Source: an uncultured Eubacteriales bacterium
GTDB taxonomy: Bacteria; Bacillota; Clostridia; Oscillospirales; Oscillospiraceae
DNA length: 64,000 bases
Direction of reading: 5' to 3'
NCBI GenBank assembly: GCA_949283375.1
Contig: CASDSM010000041.1
Location: 1 to 64,000 of the forward strand
This document shows, piece after piece, positions 46,412 through 53,856 of this stretch. The stretch's first letter is position 1. Each line of letters begins with the position of its first letter. Below the pieces are notes generated by a model, which saw only the letters and a program-made list of their open reading frames with translations, made no database searches and had not been told where the DNA came from. Made by a program: the position numbers and the translations under genes.

Positions 46412-46483
46412 GGAACCGTCACCTCCATTGGTATTTTTGAACCGGAGCCCCCGCCCCGGTCGTTGTCAAACAGGCCCAAAGCG

Positions 46484-46752
46484 GCAAAAAACGCCCCGTC
46501 CCGCAATTAGGACGAAGCGTCACAACTCCGTGGTACCACCTAAATTCATGGATGCCCCATGAGCACTCCCATGCACTCACTCTCTCTGTAACGGGAGAAC
46601 CCCGTCTGAGCCTACTGAGAGGCGCGCCTCGGTTCGGTCAGCTGCTCCCGGGAGACCTTCGGTCCGGACTGCGCGGGCGCTCGCAGCAAAGCGCGCCCTC
46701 TCTGAGCCGCAGCGGACGGACTTACTTTGCCCGATCCTCGCATTTGAAAGTA
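46484..46752 (-). ncRNA. T-box leader of the ilv operon
   Basis: On the minus strand the conserved T-box sequence TAGGTGGTACCACGG (46542-46528) lies upstream of a terminator, ACGCTTCGTCC paired with GGACGGGGCGT and followed by TTTTTT (46520-46484). Farther 5' is a large stem I with AGTAA and an AGAGAG motif and closing arms GTCCG/CGGAC. Such leaders sense uncharged tRNA, and the operon predicts a branched-chain tRNA (Val, Leu or Ile). The specifier triplet could not be fixed: GTC and CTC both occur right after the GAA of the presumed specifier loop (near 46657-46650). Confidence 0.93.
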
Positions 46753-46758
46753 AAAACT

Positions 46759-46787
46759 ATATTAGCGGTTGGCAGGGACTTTGTCAA
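46759..46787 (-). promoter_or_regulatory. Promoter of the T-box-ilv transcript
   Basis: On the minus strand TTGACA (46787-46782), exact consensus, 17 bases, TAATAT (46764-46759). Confidence 0.85.
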
Positions 46788-46840
46788 GAGGAAATGAGAA
46801 AAAAGCCTGCGCTTGCGCGATGCCGGGCCGCGCAGAGGGA

Positions 46841-46883
46841 CGCGCCGGACGGCGGAAACCGGGCCGCCCGCCCGTCCGGCGCG
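46841..46883 (-). terminator. Hairpin downstream of the ADP-ribosylglycohydrolase region
   Basis: A perfect 12-base GC stem (CGCGCCGGACGG and its inverse) 13 bases past the last stop codon of the frameshifted gene. No T run follows on the minus strand, so it is only a possible terminator. It lies upstream of the ilv promoter. Confidence 0.45.
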
Positions 46884-46895
46884 CGCGGAGGGGGT

Positions 46896-47168
46896 TCAGA
46901 GCGCCCGGCAGGGGATGCCCAGCCCCTCCAGCATCCGGGCAAATCCGGCGCCATCCATCGGCATCCGCCTGGCCAGCGCCTCCGGTAGGGTCTCCGCCCC
47001 GCCGAGGGCGCGCAGCAGCCGCTCCCCGCCGGCGGCGTCAAACGTGCAGCCGCCGGCCTCCCCGTCAAAGCGGTACCGCTGCACCGTCCTGTCCGGGGCG
47101 CAGAACACCGAGAGGCACTCCGGCCCCTCCAGCGAGAGGGCCTGCTTCGTCAGCGGGGTGTAGCGCGC
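46896..47168 (-). pseudogene. Out-of-frame C-terminal part of the ADP-ribosylglycohydrolase gene
   Basis: On the minus strand, in the frame next to that of the glycohydrolase, an uninterrupted stretch of 90 codons begins right where the glycohydrolase frame stops. It encodes ARYTPLTKQALSLEG, CLSVFCAPDRTVQRYRFDG and ends EGLGIPCRAL. It has no good start or binding site of its own. A run of four G at 47171-47168 with one G missing would join the two frames. So this is either the lost C-terminal domain of that protein, a sequencing error, or slippage. I cannot name the domain. Confidence 0.55.
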
Positions 47169-48331
47169 CCCACCTCCCGCAGCGGGGGCATCGGCCCGGG
47201 CGGCGTGTTGGGCGCCTTCTCCTCCGGCGCGGGGGACGGCTGCGGGGGCTGGTCCGGCCCCACCACCGCGTCAAAGAGCTGGTCCGCCATCTGTTCGAGC
47301 ACGTCGCGCAGCTCCAGATGGTCGAGGTCGAAGGCGGCGGCCACCGCCTCCGTCCCCAGCCAGGCGCCCAGGAGATTGCCGCAGATGGCCCCGGTGGAGT
47401 CGCTGTCCCCCTTGTGGTTGACGGCGGCCCGGATGGCGGCGGCAAAGTCGTCCTGATGGCGCACGGCGCAGAAGACGGCGATCGCGAGCGCCTCCTCCGC
47501 CACCCAGCCCTCGCCGAGGGCGTGGATGCCGTCCAGATCGCCCACGGAGGGGTCCAGGGCCAGCCGGACCGCCTCCTTCAGCAGGGCGCGCAGCTCCGCA
47601 TCTCCCGGGAAGCCGATCTGGGAGACGGCCTCCTCCAGGCGGTACCCGCGCTCCGGACGGTGCTGTACGATTTCGAACACGATCTGCGCCAGAGCGGCGG
47701 AGCTGGCTGCGGCCATCGGGTGGCCGTGGGTCATCCAGGCGTCCACCACGGCCAGTACATAGCAGTCCTTCCGGGATACCGCCAGCCCGAAGGGGGCGGC
47801 GCGCATCACCGTGCCGCAGCCCTTGCTGTTGTTGTCCGCCCGGTATCCCGGCCAGATGTGGTCCGGGCCGTCGATGATGGACGACAGGCAGGTGTTCCCA
47901 GGCGCGCGCAGGGCGTGCATCCGCCGGTCCCGATAGACCCACATCTTGGGATGCGCCGGGTCTTCCATCCGGCTGGTGTCCCCCTGGGTCCCCAGCCACT
48001 CCTGCCAGGCCGTCCACAGGCTGTCGCTCAGAGACGCCCTGTGCTCCCTGGCGTACACGATGGCGTTGGCGGCAAAGAGGGTCATCTGCGTGTCGTCCGA
48101 GATGGGGGCGGGATTGCCCGCCTGTTCCAGCGTCTGGATGCCCTGCGGGCCGTACTTCTTCCAGATGGCCGTCTCGCGGAGAAACTCCACCGGATAGCCC
48201 AGCGCGTCTCCCACCGCCCCGCCGAGCAGGCAGGCGCGGTAGCGGTCGCGCATCACCTCGCGTGCGCTGGACGTTTGCGGCGTCTTCCGCTCCGGCATGG
48301 AGTGGGGCTCTCTGGTACAGCGGTCAGACAA
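47150..48331 (-). CDS. ADP-ribosylglycohydrolase-family protein (frameshifted at the 3' end)
   Basis: About 393 residues. The ADP-ribosyl-(dinitrogen reductase) hydrolase/DraG fold is shown by RYRACLLGGAVGDALGYPVE, ISDDTQMTLF (first Asp pair binding Mg), ADNNSKGCGTVMRAAPFGL and NHKGDSDSTGAICGNLLG (second metal motif). DraG-type enzymes remove ADP-ribose from protein side chains or other targets. After the fold the protein ends in a Pro-rich tail cut short by the frameshift described at 46896. The TTG at 48331 is preferred with AAGGAG eight bases before it; an ATG at 48298 lacks a site. No nif genes or toxin partner are adjacent. Confidence 0.85.
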   Translation of the reverse strand: MSDRCTREPHSMPERKTPQTSSAREVMRDRYRACLLGGAVGDALGYPVEFLRETAIWKKYGPQGIQTLEQAGNPAPISDDTQMTLFAANAIVYAREHRASLSDSLWTAWQEWLGTQGDTSRMEDPAHPKMWVYRDRRMHALRAPGNTCLSSIIDGPDHIWPGYRADNNSKGCGTVMRAAPFGLAVSRKDCYVLAVVDAWMTHGHPMAAASSAALAQIVFEIVQHRPERGYRLEEAVSQIGFPGDAELRALLKEAVRLALDPSVGDLDGIHALGEGWVAEEALAIAVFCAVRHQDDFAAAIRAAVNHKGDSDSTGAICGNLLGAWLGTEAVAAAFDLDHLELRDVLEQMADQLFDAVVGPDQPPQPSPAPEEKAPNTPPGPMPPLREVGRATPR

Positions 48332-48447
48332 GTGAAACACTCCTTCCATTGTGAAAAGATGGGGGCAGTCCGCCCGTATTACAGACACAATGATACCAGA
48401 ACCGCAGCCGTTTATCCACCCTTTTTCGCGCGATGGGGCAGACAGAA

Positions 48448-48681
48448 CAGCCCCCTGCCGCAGTATGTGCGGCAGGGGGCTGGGCAGACTGTCGAAAAAC
48501 TACGCTGAGACTTCCGCGATAGAGCAGCGGGGGTGCCCAGGAGGGGGCAAAGGGCCCCCTTCGCGTGCAGTCAAAACCGTTTTTGGAACTTCAAAGAAGT
48601 TTCAAAAACGGACTCAGCGTGGCAAAAAGACTTTTTTGACACGCTGCAGCCCCCTGCCGCAGTACGTGCGGCAGGGGGCCT
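48448..48681. repeat. Noncoding element bracketed by a duplicated terminator hairpin (element B)
   Basis: The hairpin CAGCCCCCTGCCGCA-gtatg-TGCGGCAGGGGGCTG lies at 48448-48482 and recurs at 48647-48679 with only the loop base and outer bases changed. The 164 bases between hold more inverted repeats: CCGTTTTTG/CAAAAACGG around a GAACTTC/GAAGTT pair, and CAGCGTG/CACGCTG around CAAAAA/TTTTTG. CAGACTGTCGAAAA stands at 48485-48498, two bases after the first hairpin, as in element A. The element lies just past the sufB stop codon. No coding potential seen. The rest of the 360-base gap (48332-48447) holds nothing recognisable. Confidence 0.75.
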
Positions 48682-48692
48682 GGGATTGCTTC

Positions 48693-49643
48693 TTATTTCA
48701 GGAAGCCGTTGATGATCTGGGCCTCCGCCTCCTCCTCGGTCAGGCCGAGGGTCATCAGCTTGATGAGCTGCTCGCCGGCGATCTTGCCGATGGCGGCCTC
48801 GTGGATCAGGCTGGCGTCCACATGGTTGGCGGTGAGCTCCGGGATGGCGCGCACCTGGGCGTGATCCATGATGATCGCATCGCAGGCGCTGTGGCCGCTG
48901 CAGGCGGTGTTGCCGTTGATGGCGGCCTGGAAGAGCTGGACCGACGCATCCCGCGCGACCGAGCGGGAGACGACGTCGGTGCTCGACCCCACCCCGTTGA
49001 GGTCGACGTTGAAGCGGGTCTCGGCGTACTGCTGCCGGTCGGTCATCAGCTTCTCCTTCACGATGAAGGTGGCGTTGGCGGCGAGGTCGCCCCGCGTCTC
49101 GCGCACGGTGCGGTCCACCCCCCTGATCTGGGTGGTGTCCATCTCCAGACAGGCGCCCTCCTCGAGGTGGACGATGGTGACGGGGTTCATCTCCACCTCG
49201 CCCTTGTCGTCCGCCGCGCCGTAGTGGCGCTCGACGTACTTCACCCGGGCGTTTTTGCCGACATAGAAGGTGTGCACCCCGTCGTGGGCGGTGGACTGGT
49301 CCCCGCAGTTGTGGATGCCGCAGCCGGCGACGATGACCACGTCGCAGTCCTCCCCGATGTGGAAGTCGTTGTACACCAGGTCCTTCAGCCCGGTCTGGGA
49401 GAGGACGACGGGGATGTGCATACTCTCATGCTTCGTGCCGGGGGCGATATAGATGTCGATGCCCGGCTTGTCGGTCTTGGGGACGATGGTGATGTGCTCG
49501 CTGCTGGCCACCATGGCGGACTGGCCGTTCACCCGCAGGCTGAAGGCGCCCTCGGGCACCTCGTGCAGCTCAGCGACCTGCTCCAGGAGCTGGCGCTGCA
49601 GCGGGTCGATCTTCAGGGTTTGAAAGGTCTTCTTTTCTGCCAT
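48693..49643 (-). CDS. sufB: SufB/SufD-family Fe-S cluster scaffold protein (short form)
   Basis: A 316-residue protein with the SufB/SufD beta-helix (IVAGCGIHNCGDQSTAHDG, HYGAADDKGEVEMNPVTIV, VSRSVARDASVQLFQAAING). It builds Fe-S clusters with the SufC ATPase. It is much shorter than classic SufB (about 470 residues) and stands alone with sufC without sufD, sufS or sufU nearby. Two-gene minimal Suf systems of this kind (described as SMS) occur in Clostridia and archaea. Cys residues in VAGCGIHNCG and NTACSGHSACDA may hold the cluster. It starts 11 bases after sufC. The naming of the minimal system is from memory of the literature. Confidence 0.88.
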   Translation of the reverse strand: MAEKKTFQTLKIDPLQRQLLEQVAELHEVPEGAFSLRVNGQSAMVASSEHITIVPKTDKPGIDIYIAPGTKHESMHIPVVLSQTGLKDLVYNDFHIGEDCDVVIVAGCGIHNCGDQSTAHDGVHTFYVGKNARVKYVERHYGAADDKGEVEMNPVTIVHLEEGACLEMDTTQIRGVDRTVRETRGDLAANATFIVKEKLMTDRQQYAETRFNVDLNGVGSSTDVVSRSVARDASVQLFQAAINGNTACSGHSACDAIIMDHAQVRAIPELTANHVDASLIHEAAIGKIAGEQLIKLMTLGLTEEEAEAQIINGFLK

Positions 49644-49654
49644 GGAATGTCACC

Positions 49655-50380
49655 TCACTGTTTTCCGCCGCAGCAGCCCTCCGGGCAGTTGCGCCCATAG
49701 AGCAGGCCGGGCAGAATCTCGTCCTTGGGCCCGTGCTGGCGGATGCGTCCGTCGGCCAGGACCACGATCTCGTCCGCGATATTCAAAATCCGCTCCTGGT
49801 GGGAGATGATGAGGATGGTGCCCTGGATCTCCTCGTGCAGTTTTTCAAACACGCGGATCAGGTTCTGAAAGCTCCACAGGTCGATGCCGGCCTCCGGCTC
49901 GTCAAAGAGGGTGAAGCGGGTGCCGCGGGCGAGGACGGTGGCGATCTCGATGCGCTTGAGCTCGCCGCCGGAGAGGGAGTCATTCACCTCGCGGTTGATA
50001 TAGTCCGCCGCGCACAGCCCCACCTCGGAGAGGTAGCCGCAGGCGGCCTTGACGGACAGGCGGCGCTGGGCAGCCAGGTCGAGCAGGGTCTTGACGGTGA
50101 TCCCCTTGAAGCGCACCGGCTGCTGAAAGGCGTAGCTGATGCCGCGCCGGGCGCGCTCGGTGATGCTCAGATGGGTGATCTCCTCCCCGTCCAGGAGGAT
50201 CTGCCCCCCGGTGGGTGTGACGATGCCCGCAATGACCTTGGCAAGCGTACTCTTGCCGCCGCCGTTCGGGCCGGTGAAGGCGATAAAGCGGTTGTCCAGC
50301 GTCAGGTTGATGTCCTGCAGGATCTCCTTATTCTGGCCGTCGTCCTCCACCTGGTAAGAGATGTGTCTCAGTTCCAGCAT
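49655..50380 (-). CDS. sufC: Suf ATPase SufC
   Basis: A 241-residue ABC ATPase: Walker A GPNGGGKSTLAK, Q loop FQQPVRFKGI, signature LSGGELKRIEIA, Walker B FTLFDEPEAGID and switch His in IISHQERIL. SufC powers Fe-S scaffold remodelling. The C-terminus has a Cys-rich tail (YGRNCPEGCCGGKQ) beyond the usual end, which might bind metal. The ATG at 50380 follows GGAGGAG. It is the first gene of the two-gene operon with sufB. Confidence 0.92.
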   Translation of the reverse strand: MLELRHISYQVEDDGQNKEILQDINLTLDNRFIAFTGPNGGGKSTLAKVIAGIVTPTGGQILLDGEEITHLSITERARRGISYAFQQPVRFKGITVKTLLDLAAQRRLSVKAACGYLSEVGLCAADYINREVNDSLSGGELKRIEIATVLARGTRFTLFDEPEAGIDLWSFQNLIRVFEKLHEEIQGTILIISHQERILNIADEIVVLADGRIRQHGPKDEILPGLLYGRNCPEGCCGGKQ

Positions 50381-50478
50381 AGTATATTCTCCTCCTCCGG
50401 CCGCACATGCCGCCGGATCCAGTATAACCAGATTTGCCGCTGTGTCCGGGCCTGTCCCGAAAACCGGCATCTCGTGTC

Positions 50479-50507
50479 AGTATAACACACGTTTCCCCCC
50501 TTGTCAT
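50479..50507 (-). promoter_or_regulatory. Promoter of the suf operon
   Basis: On the minus strand ATGACA (50507-50502), 17 bases, TATACT (50484-50479), roughly 90 bases before the sufC start codon. A further TATACT near 50421-50426 has no good -35 box. Confidence 0.65.
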
Positions 50508-50752
50508 CTGCCTTTTCCGCCGGAAAGCGCAGGAACAGGGCGGGTGCTGCACCTCCTCTGCGCTGGCTGCCGCCAACTGCCCCTTTGTGGACTTGCCGCC
50601 CGAAAACACCTTGCGCTGTAAGCTGTTTCCGTTCAGCAAGTTTATAGCAAGGCAGTAAGAAATGCGATTTTGTCACGAAGTAGCACACAAGGACTTGATA
50701 GCCAGCAATTTGGTACTCCGCAAAAATAATTTGTATACGGTTATTAAAAGAC

Positions 50753-50781
50753 TTGACTATCACTAATGCGTGTGGTATATT
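50753..50781 (+). promoter_or_regulatory. Promoter of the DUF3796-like/XRE pair
   Basis: TTGACT at 50753-50758, 17-base spacer, TATATT at 50776-50781, about 50 bases before the ATG. The surrounding DNA (from about 50640) is strikingly AT-rich compared with its neighbours. Apart from the two promoters the 450-base gap 50381-50829 holds no gene I can support. Confidence 0.8.
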
Positions 50782-50829
50782 TATATCATGAAGAGCGAAA
50801 TACATCACATTGCAGCAGGAGGATAGTTT

Positions 50830-51201
50830 ATGAAATCAAAACGCTATTTATATGGACTTATGGGCTTGCTCTCTCTATTGGGTTTTATTGGTATTTTCAC
50901 AGAATCAAAGTATTTTCTTGCTTTCTTTGCCTTTGCAGTTGATTTTGAGTTTTTCTTTATCAAATCAGATGAAATGGTGGAGGAATACATGAATAAGTCA
51001 GCTTCACGCGCATTTTATTGCGGAATGATTTCCGTGGCACTTGTTTCCTTTATCTGTTTCTTTGCTGGGTTAAAAGAAGAAAAGGAAGCGCTGATAATAG
51101 GTCTTGCATCTGGATGGGCGGCATCCGTTATAATCTATGCTTTATCTGTTGCTTATTACGGCTTCAAAGAAAAATGGGGGCTGGAAAATGATAAAGAATA
51201 G
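50830..51201 (+). CDS. DUF3796-like membrane protein
   Basis: A 123-residue protein with four membrane helices (about residues 7-22, 28-48, 63-80 and 89-110) and the motif KYFLAFFAFAVDFEFFFIKS typical of small clostridial DUF3796-type proteins, with a charged stretch SDEMVEEYMNKSASRA between helices. AGGAGG precedes the ATG. Its end overlaps the XRE gene by 14 bases. The family is nearly always paired with a small XRE regulator, as here. Function unknown. Base composition differs from the host, pointing to transfer. Confidence 0.8.
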   Translation: MKSKRYLYGLMGLLSLLGFIGIFTESKYFLAFFAFAVDFEFFFIKSDEMVEEYMNKSASRAFYCGMISVALVSFICFFAGLKEEKEALIIGLASGWAASVIIYALSVAYYGFKEKWGLENDKE

Positions 51202-51385
51202 AATTAAGGAGTATCGAGCCAAGTATGATATGAAGCAAGAAGACTTGGCAAAGTTGGTGGGCGTTCGCAGAGAAACCATAGGGAATTTGGAAAAGGGCAG
51301 ATATAATCCATCGCTGGTATTAGCGTGGAATATAGCAAAGGTTTTCAATGTTTCAATCGAAGATATTTTTACTGTAGAGAATTAA
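51188..51385 (+). CDS. Small XRE-family regulator
   Basis: A 65-residue protein that is just one Cro/C1-type helix-turn-helix: RIKEYRAKYDMKQEDLAKLV, VRRETIGNLEKGRYNPSL, AKVFNVSIEDIF. Such minimal regulators usually control their own membrane-protein partner. It sits in the AT-rich island. Confidence 0.92.
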   Translation: MIKNRIKEYRAKYDMKQEDLAKLVGVRRETIGNLEKGRYNPSLVLAWNIAKVFNVSIEDIFTVEN

Positions 51386-51461
51386 ATATCAGCCGCCATA
51401 TGTGACTGTCGAAGATTTATTTGAATTTGTAGACGATTGACAATTGATTGGAGGAAGAAAA

Positions 51462-51638
51462 ATGAAATGTCCTTATTGTGGTAAAGAAGAATTTGTGACT
51501 GGGAAGCAAGGTGTTGCTTATGCAGGAATTACCGTGTCTGCTCTGAAAAGTCGGGCTGTTTACCACGAAATTTGTGTGAACTGCGGCACGATTGTCCGGT
51601 CATATGTTAAGAACCCCGAAAAACTACGTGAAAGCTAA
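51462..51638 (+). CDS. Small zinc-ribbon protein
   Basis: A 58-residue protein with two CxxC pairs (MKCPYCGKEEF and HEICVNCGTIV), a rubredoxin-like zinc ribbon, and a KNPEKLRES tail. GGAGG lies about nine bases before the ATG. It follows the XRE gene by 76 bases in the AT-rich island and is probably part of the same acquired piece. Function unknown. Confidence 0.75.
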   Translation: MKCPYCGKEEFVTGKQGVAYAGITVSALKSRAVYHEICVNCGTIVRSYVKNPEKLRES

Positions 51639-51674
51639 AGATGTAAATACCAGCCGCCCACCAGCGGCAACACC

Positions 51675-51712
51675 GAGCAGGAAATCTGGAGACAGGTTCC
51701 CTGCTCTTTTTT
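51675..51712 (+). terminator. Terminator of the AT-rich island
   Basis: Stem GAGCAGG/CCTGCTC with an 18-base loop followed by six T. It marks the right edge of the AT-rich segment. Confidence 0.8.
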
Positions 51713-51744
51713 GCCCGGACGCCGGGAGAAAGGAGGACACCGCC

Positions 51745-51773
51745 TTGCACCCGTTCTGACGCCGTGATATACT
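51745..51773 (+). promoter_or_regulatory. Promoter of the nitroreductase gene
   Basis: TTGCAC at 51745-51750, 17-base spacer, TATACT at 51768-51773. A stem GGCAGAAA/TTTCTGCC (51789-51815) lies in the leader. Confidence 0.7.
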
Positions 51774-51856
51774 GGATATTAATTGAGGGGCAGAAATCAG
51801 TCCGGATTTTCTGCCAGGGCCTGATCGTAATCTAATAGAGGGGAAGGCGAACAGCT

Positions 51857-52375
51857 ATGAAGGAAGCCTATGAGAACTTGCTCACGCGCCGCAGCGTGCG
51901 CGCCTATCGCCAGCAGCAGGTGCCGCGCGAGGTGCTTGAGCAGATTGCGGAGGCGGGGCGCTATGCCCCGAGCGGGATGGGTCGGCAGCCGTGCGTGTTT
52001 GCCGTCGTGCAGGACCGCCAGACGCGCGATCTGCTCTCCCGGCTCAACGCCGCCGTGATGGGGACGGACAGCGACCCGTTCTACGGCGCACCCGCCGTGA
52101 TTGTGGTGCTGGCTGACCGGACGGTGCCCACCTATCTCTACGACGGGGCGCTGGCGATGGGCAACCTGATGAACGCCGCCCACGCGCTGGGGGTGGACTC
52201 CTGCTGGATTCACCGGGCAAAAGAGGTGATGGACAGCCCCGAGGGCCGCGCGCTCAAGGAGCAGTGGGGCCTTGGGGAGCAATACGAGGGGATCGGCAAC
52301 TGTATCCTCGGCTACGCCGCCGCGCCCGCCGCCCCGGCCAAGCCCCGCCGGGAGGGGAATGTGATCTGGGGCTGA
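51857..52375 (+). CDS. Nitroreductase-family protein
   Basis: A 172-residue FMN-dependent oxidoreductase. NLLTRRSVRAYRQQQVP and AGRYAPSGMGRQPCVFAVVQ are the FMN-binding signatures; YGAPAVIVVLAD, LMNAAHALGVDSCWIHRAKE and IGNCILGYAA complete the fold. These enzymes reduce nitro compounds, quinones or flavins with NAD(P)H. The physiological substrate is unknown. It has its own promoter and converges with ackA. Confidence 0.92.
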   Translation: MKEAYENLLTRRSVRAYRQQQVPREVLEQIAEAGRYAPSGMGRQPCVFAVVQDRQTRDLLSRLNAAVMGTDSDPFYGAPAVIVVLADRTVPTYLYDGALAMGNLMNAAHALGVDSCWIHRAKEVMDSPEGRALKEQWGLGEQYEGIGNCILGYAAAPAAPAKPRREGNVIWG

Positions 52376-52431
52376 TGCCCGCCGGACCAGACGCGGACCA
52401 GGCAATGTCAGACGGCCGATTGTCTCAAAAA

Positions 52432-52464
52432 GCGCCGGACGTGGGGAAAACCCGCGTCCGGCGC
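52432..52464. terminator. Shared terminator between the nitroreductase gene and ackA
   Basis: A perfect ten-base stem (GCGCCGGACG/CGTCCGGCGC) with AAAAA to its left, giving a T run for ackA on the minus strand. Confidence 0.85.
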
Positions 52465-52494
52465 GCTGTCTGTGTATCCTTTGGTGGAAAAAGA

Positions 52495-53700
52495 TTATTT
52501 CTTCAGCCCCTCCACCACCGCGGCGGTGTCCATCGCGATCATCAGCTCCTCATTGGTGGGGATGACCAGCGTGTGCACGGTGGCATCGGCGGCGGAGACG
52601 TCAATCTCCTGGCCGCGGCAGTTGTTCTTCTCCTTATCCAGCTTGATGCCGAGGAATTCCAGGCCGTCGGTGATGGTCTCGCGCAGGTCGGGGCCGTTCT
52701 CGCCCACGCCGGCGGTGAAGACCACGGCGTCCACACCGCCCATCGCGGCGGCATACGCGCCGATATACTTCTTCACGCTGTACATGAACACGTTCTTGGC
52801 CAGGGCTGCCTTCTCATTGCCCTGCTCAATGCCGGTGTCCAGATCGCGGAAGTCGGAGGAGAGCTGCGAGATGCCGAGCACGCCGGACTTCTTGTTGAGG
52901 ATATCCAGCATCTCGTCGATGTTATAGCCGTACTTGTTCATCAGGTACTCCAGAATGCCCGCGTCAATGTCGCCGCAGCGGGTGCCCATCGGCACGCCGG
53001 CCAGCGGGGTGAAGCCCATAGAGGTGTCCACGCTCTTGCCGTACTTCACGGCGGCGATGGACGAGCCGTTGCCGAGGTGGCAGGTGATCAGCTTGAGCTC
53101 CTCGATCGGGCGGCCAAGCATCGCGGCGGCGCGCTGGGAGACATAGCGGTGGCTGGTGCCGTGGAAGCCGTAGCGGCGGACCTTGTCGCGCTCATAGTAC
53201 TCGTAGGGCAGGGCGTAGAGGTAGGCGACGGGAGGCATGGTCTGGTGGAAGGCGGTGTCAAACACGGCCACCTGCGGCACGTCCTTGCCGAGCACGGCGG
53301 TGCAGGCGTTGATGCCGATGATATTGGCCGGGTTGTGCAGCGGGGCGAGCGGGTTGCAGGCCTCGACGACGGAGAGCATCTCGTCGGTGATCAGCGCGCT
53401 GTCGGCGAAGGACTCCGCGCCGTGGACCACGCGGTGGCCCACCGCGTCGATCTCGTGGACGGAGGAGATCACGCCGTACTCCGGGCTCAGCAGGGCGTCG
53501 ATGACGGACTGAATCGCCTCGGCATGGGTGGGCATCGGGATGTCAAACACGCGCTTGTCCGCGCCGGGGACCTGGTGGTTCAGGCGGCCGTCGATACCGA
53601 TGCGCTCGCACAGGCCCTTGGCCAGCAGCTTGCCGGTCTCGGGGTCGAGGAGCTGATACTTCAGGGAGGAGCTGCCAGCGTTGATGACCAGAATATTCAT
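52495..53700 (-). CDS. ackA: Acetate kinase
   Basis: A 401-residue kinase interconverting acetyl phosphate plus ADP and acetate plus ATP, the last step of acetate fermentation. Signatures: NILVINAGSSSLKYQLLD at the start, YGFHGTSHRYVSQRAA, HLGNGSSIAAVKYGKSVDTS, and FTAGVGENGP with the C-terminal TNEELMIAMDTA. Phosphotransacetylase is not adjacent, unlike many Firmicutes. It has its own promoter and is divergent from tmcAL. Confidence 0.98.
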   Translation of the reverse strand: MNILVINAGSSSLKYQLLDPETGKLLAKGLCERIGIDGRLNHQVPGADKRVFDIPMPTHAEAIQSVIDALLSPEYGVISSVHEIDAVGHRVVHGAESFADSALITDEMLSVVEACNPLAPLHNPANIIGINACTAVLGKDVPQVAVFDTAFHQTMPPVAYLYALPYEYYERDKVRRYGFHGTSHRYVSQRAAAMLGRPIEELKLITCHLGNGSSIAAVKYGKSVDTSMGFTPLAGVPMGTRCGDIDAGILEYLMNKYGYNIDEMLDILNKKSGVLGISQLSSDFRDLDTGIEQGNEKAALAKNVFMYSVKKYIGAYAAAMGGVDAVVFTAGVGENGPDLRETITDGLEFLGIKLDKEKNNCRGQEIDVSAADATVHTLVIPTNEELMIAMDTAAVVEGLKK

Positions 53701-53789
53701 ACCAATCTTGTCTCCTTTGTTCTCACAGGACGCTCCGGCGGCGGGGATTGCGTCCGCCTGCCGGGCAGGGTATAATAAATGCTGTCCTT

Positions 53790-53818
53790 ATTGTAGTACA
53801 ATCCTCCCGAAAGGGCAA
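53790..53818 (-). promoter_or_regulatory. Promoter of ackA
   Basis: On the minus strand TTGCCC (53818-53813), 17 bases, TACAAT (53795-53790), about 90 bases before the start codon, in the 156-base gap shared with tmcAL. Confidence 0.75.
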
Positions 53819-53856
53819 CGCCCGTTTGGAAAATTTTACAGGTGAGGAGGCCGGAG

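Noticed and set aside
47150..48331. ADP-ribosylation-based defence or toxin module
   Set aside because: No ADP-ribosyltransferase or other defence gene lies next to the glycohydrolase; its neighbours are suf and ilv operons.
50830..51385. Toxin-antitoxin system for the membrane protein/XRE pairs
   Set aside because: The membrane proteins have several helices and no toxin-like features, and DUF3796-type/XRE pairs are not known toxin systems. The evidence supports only a regulated pair.
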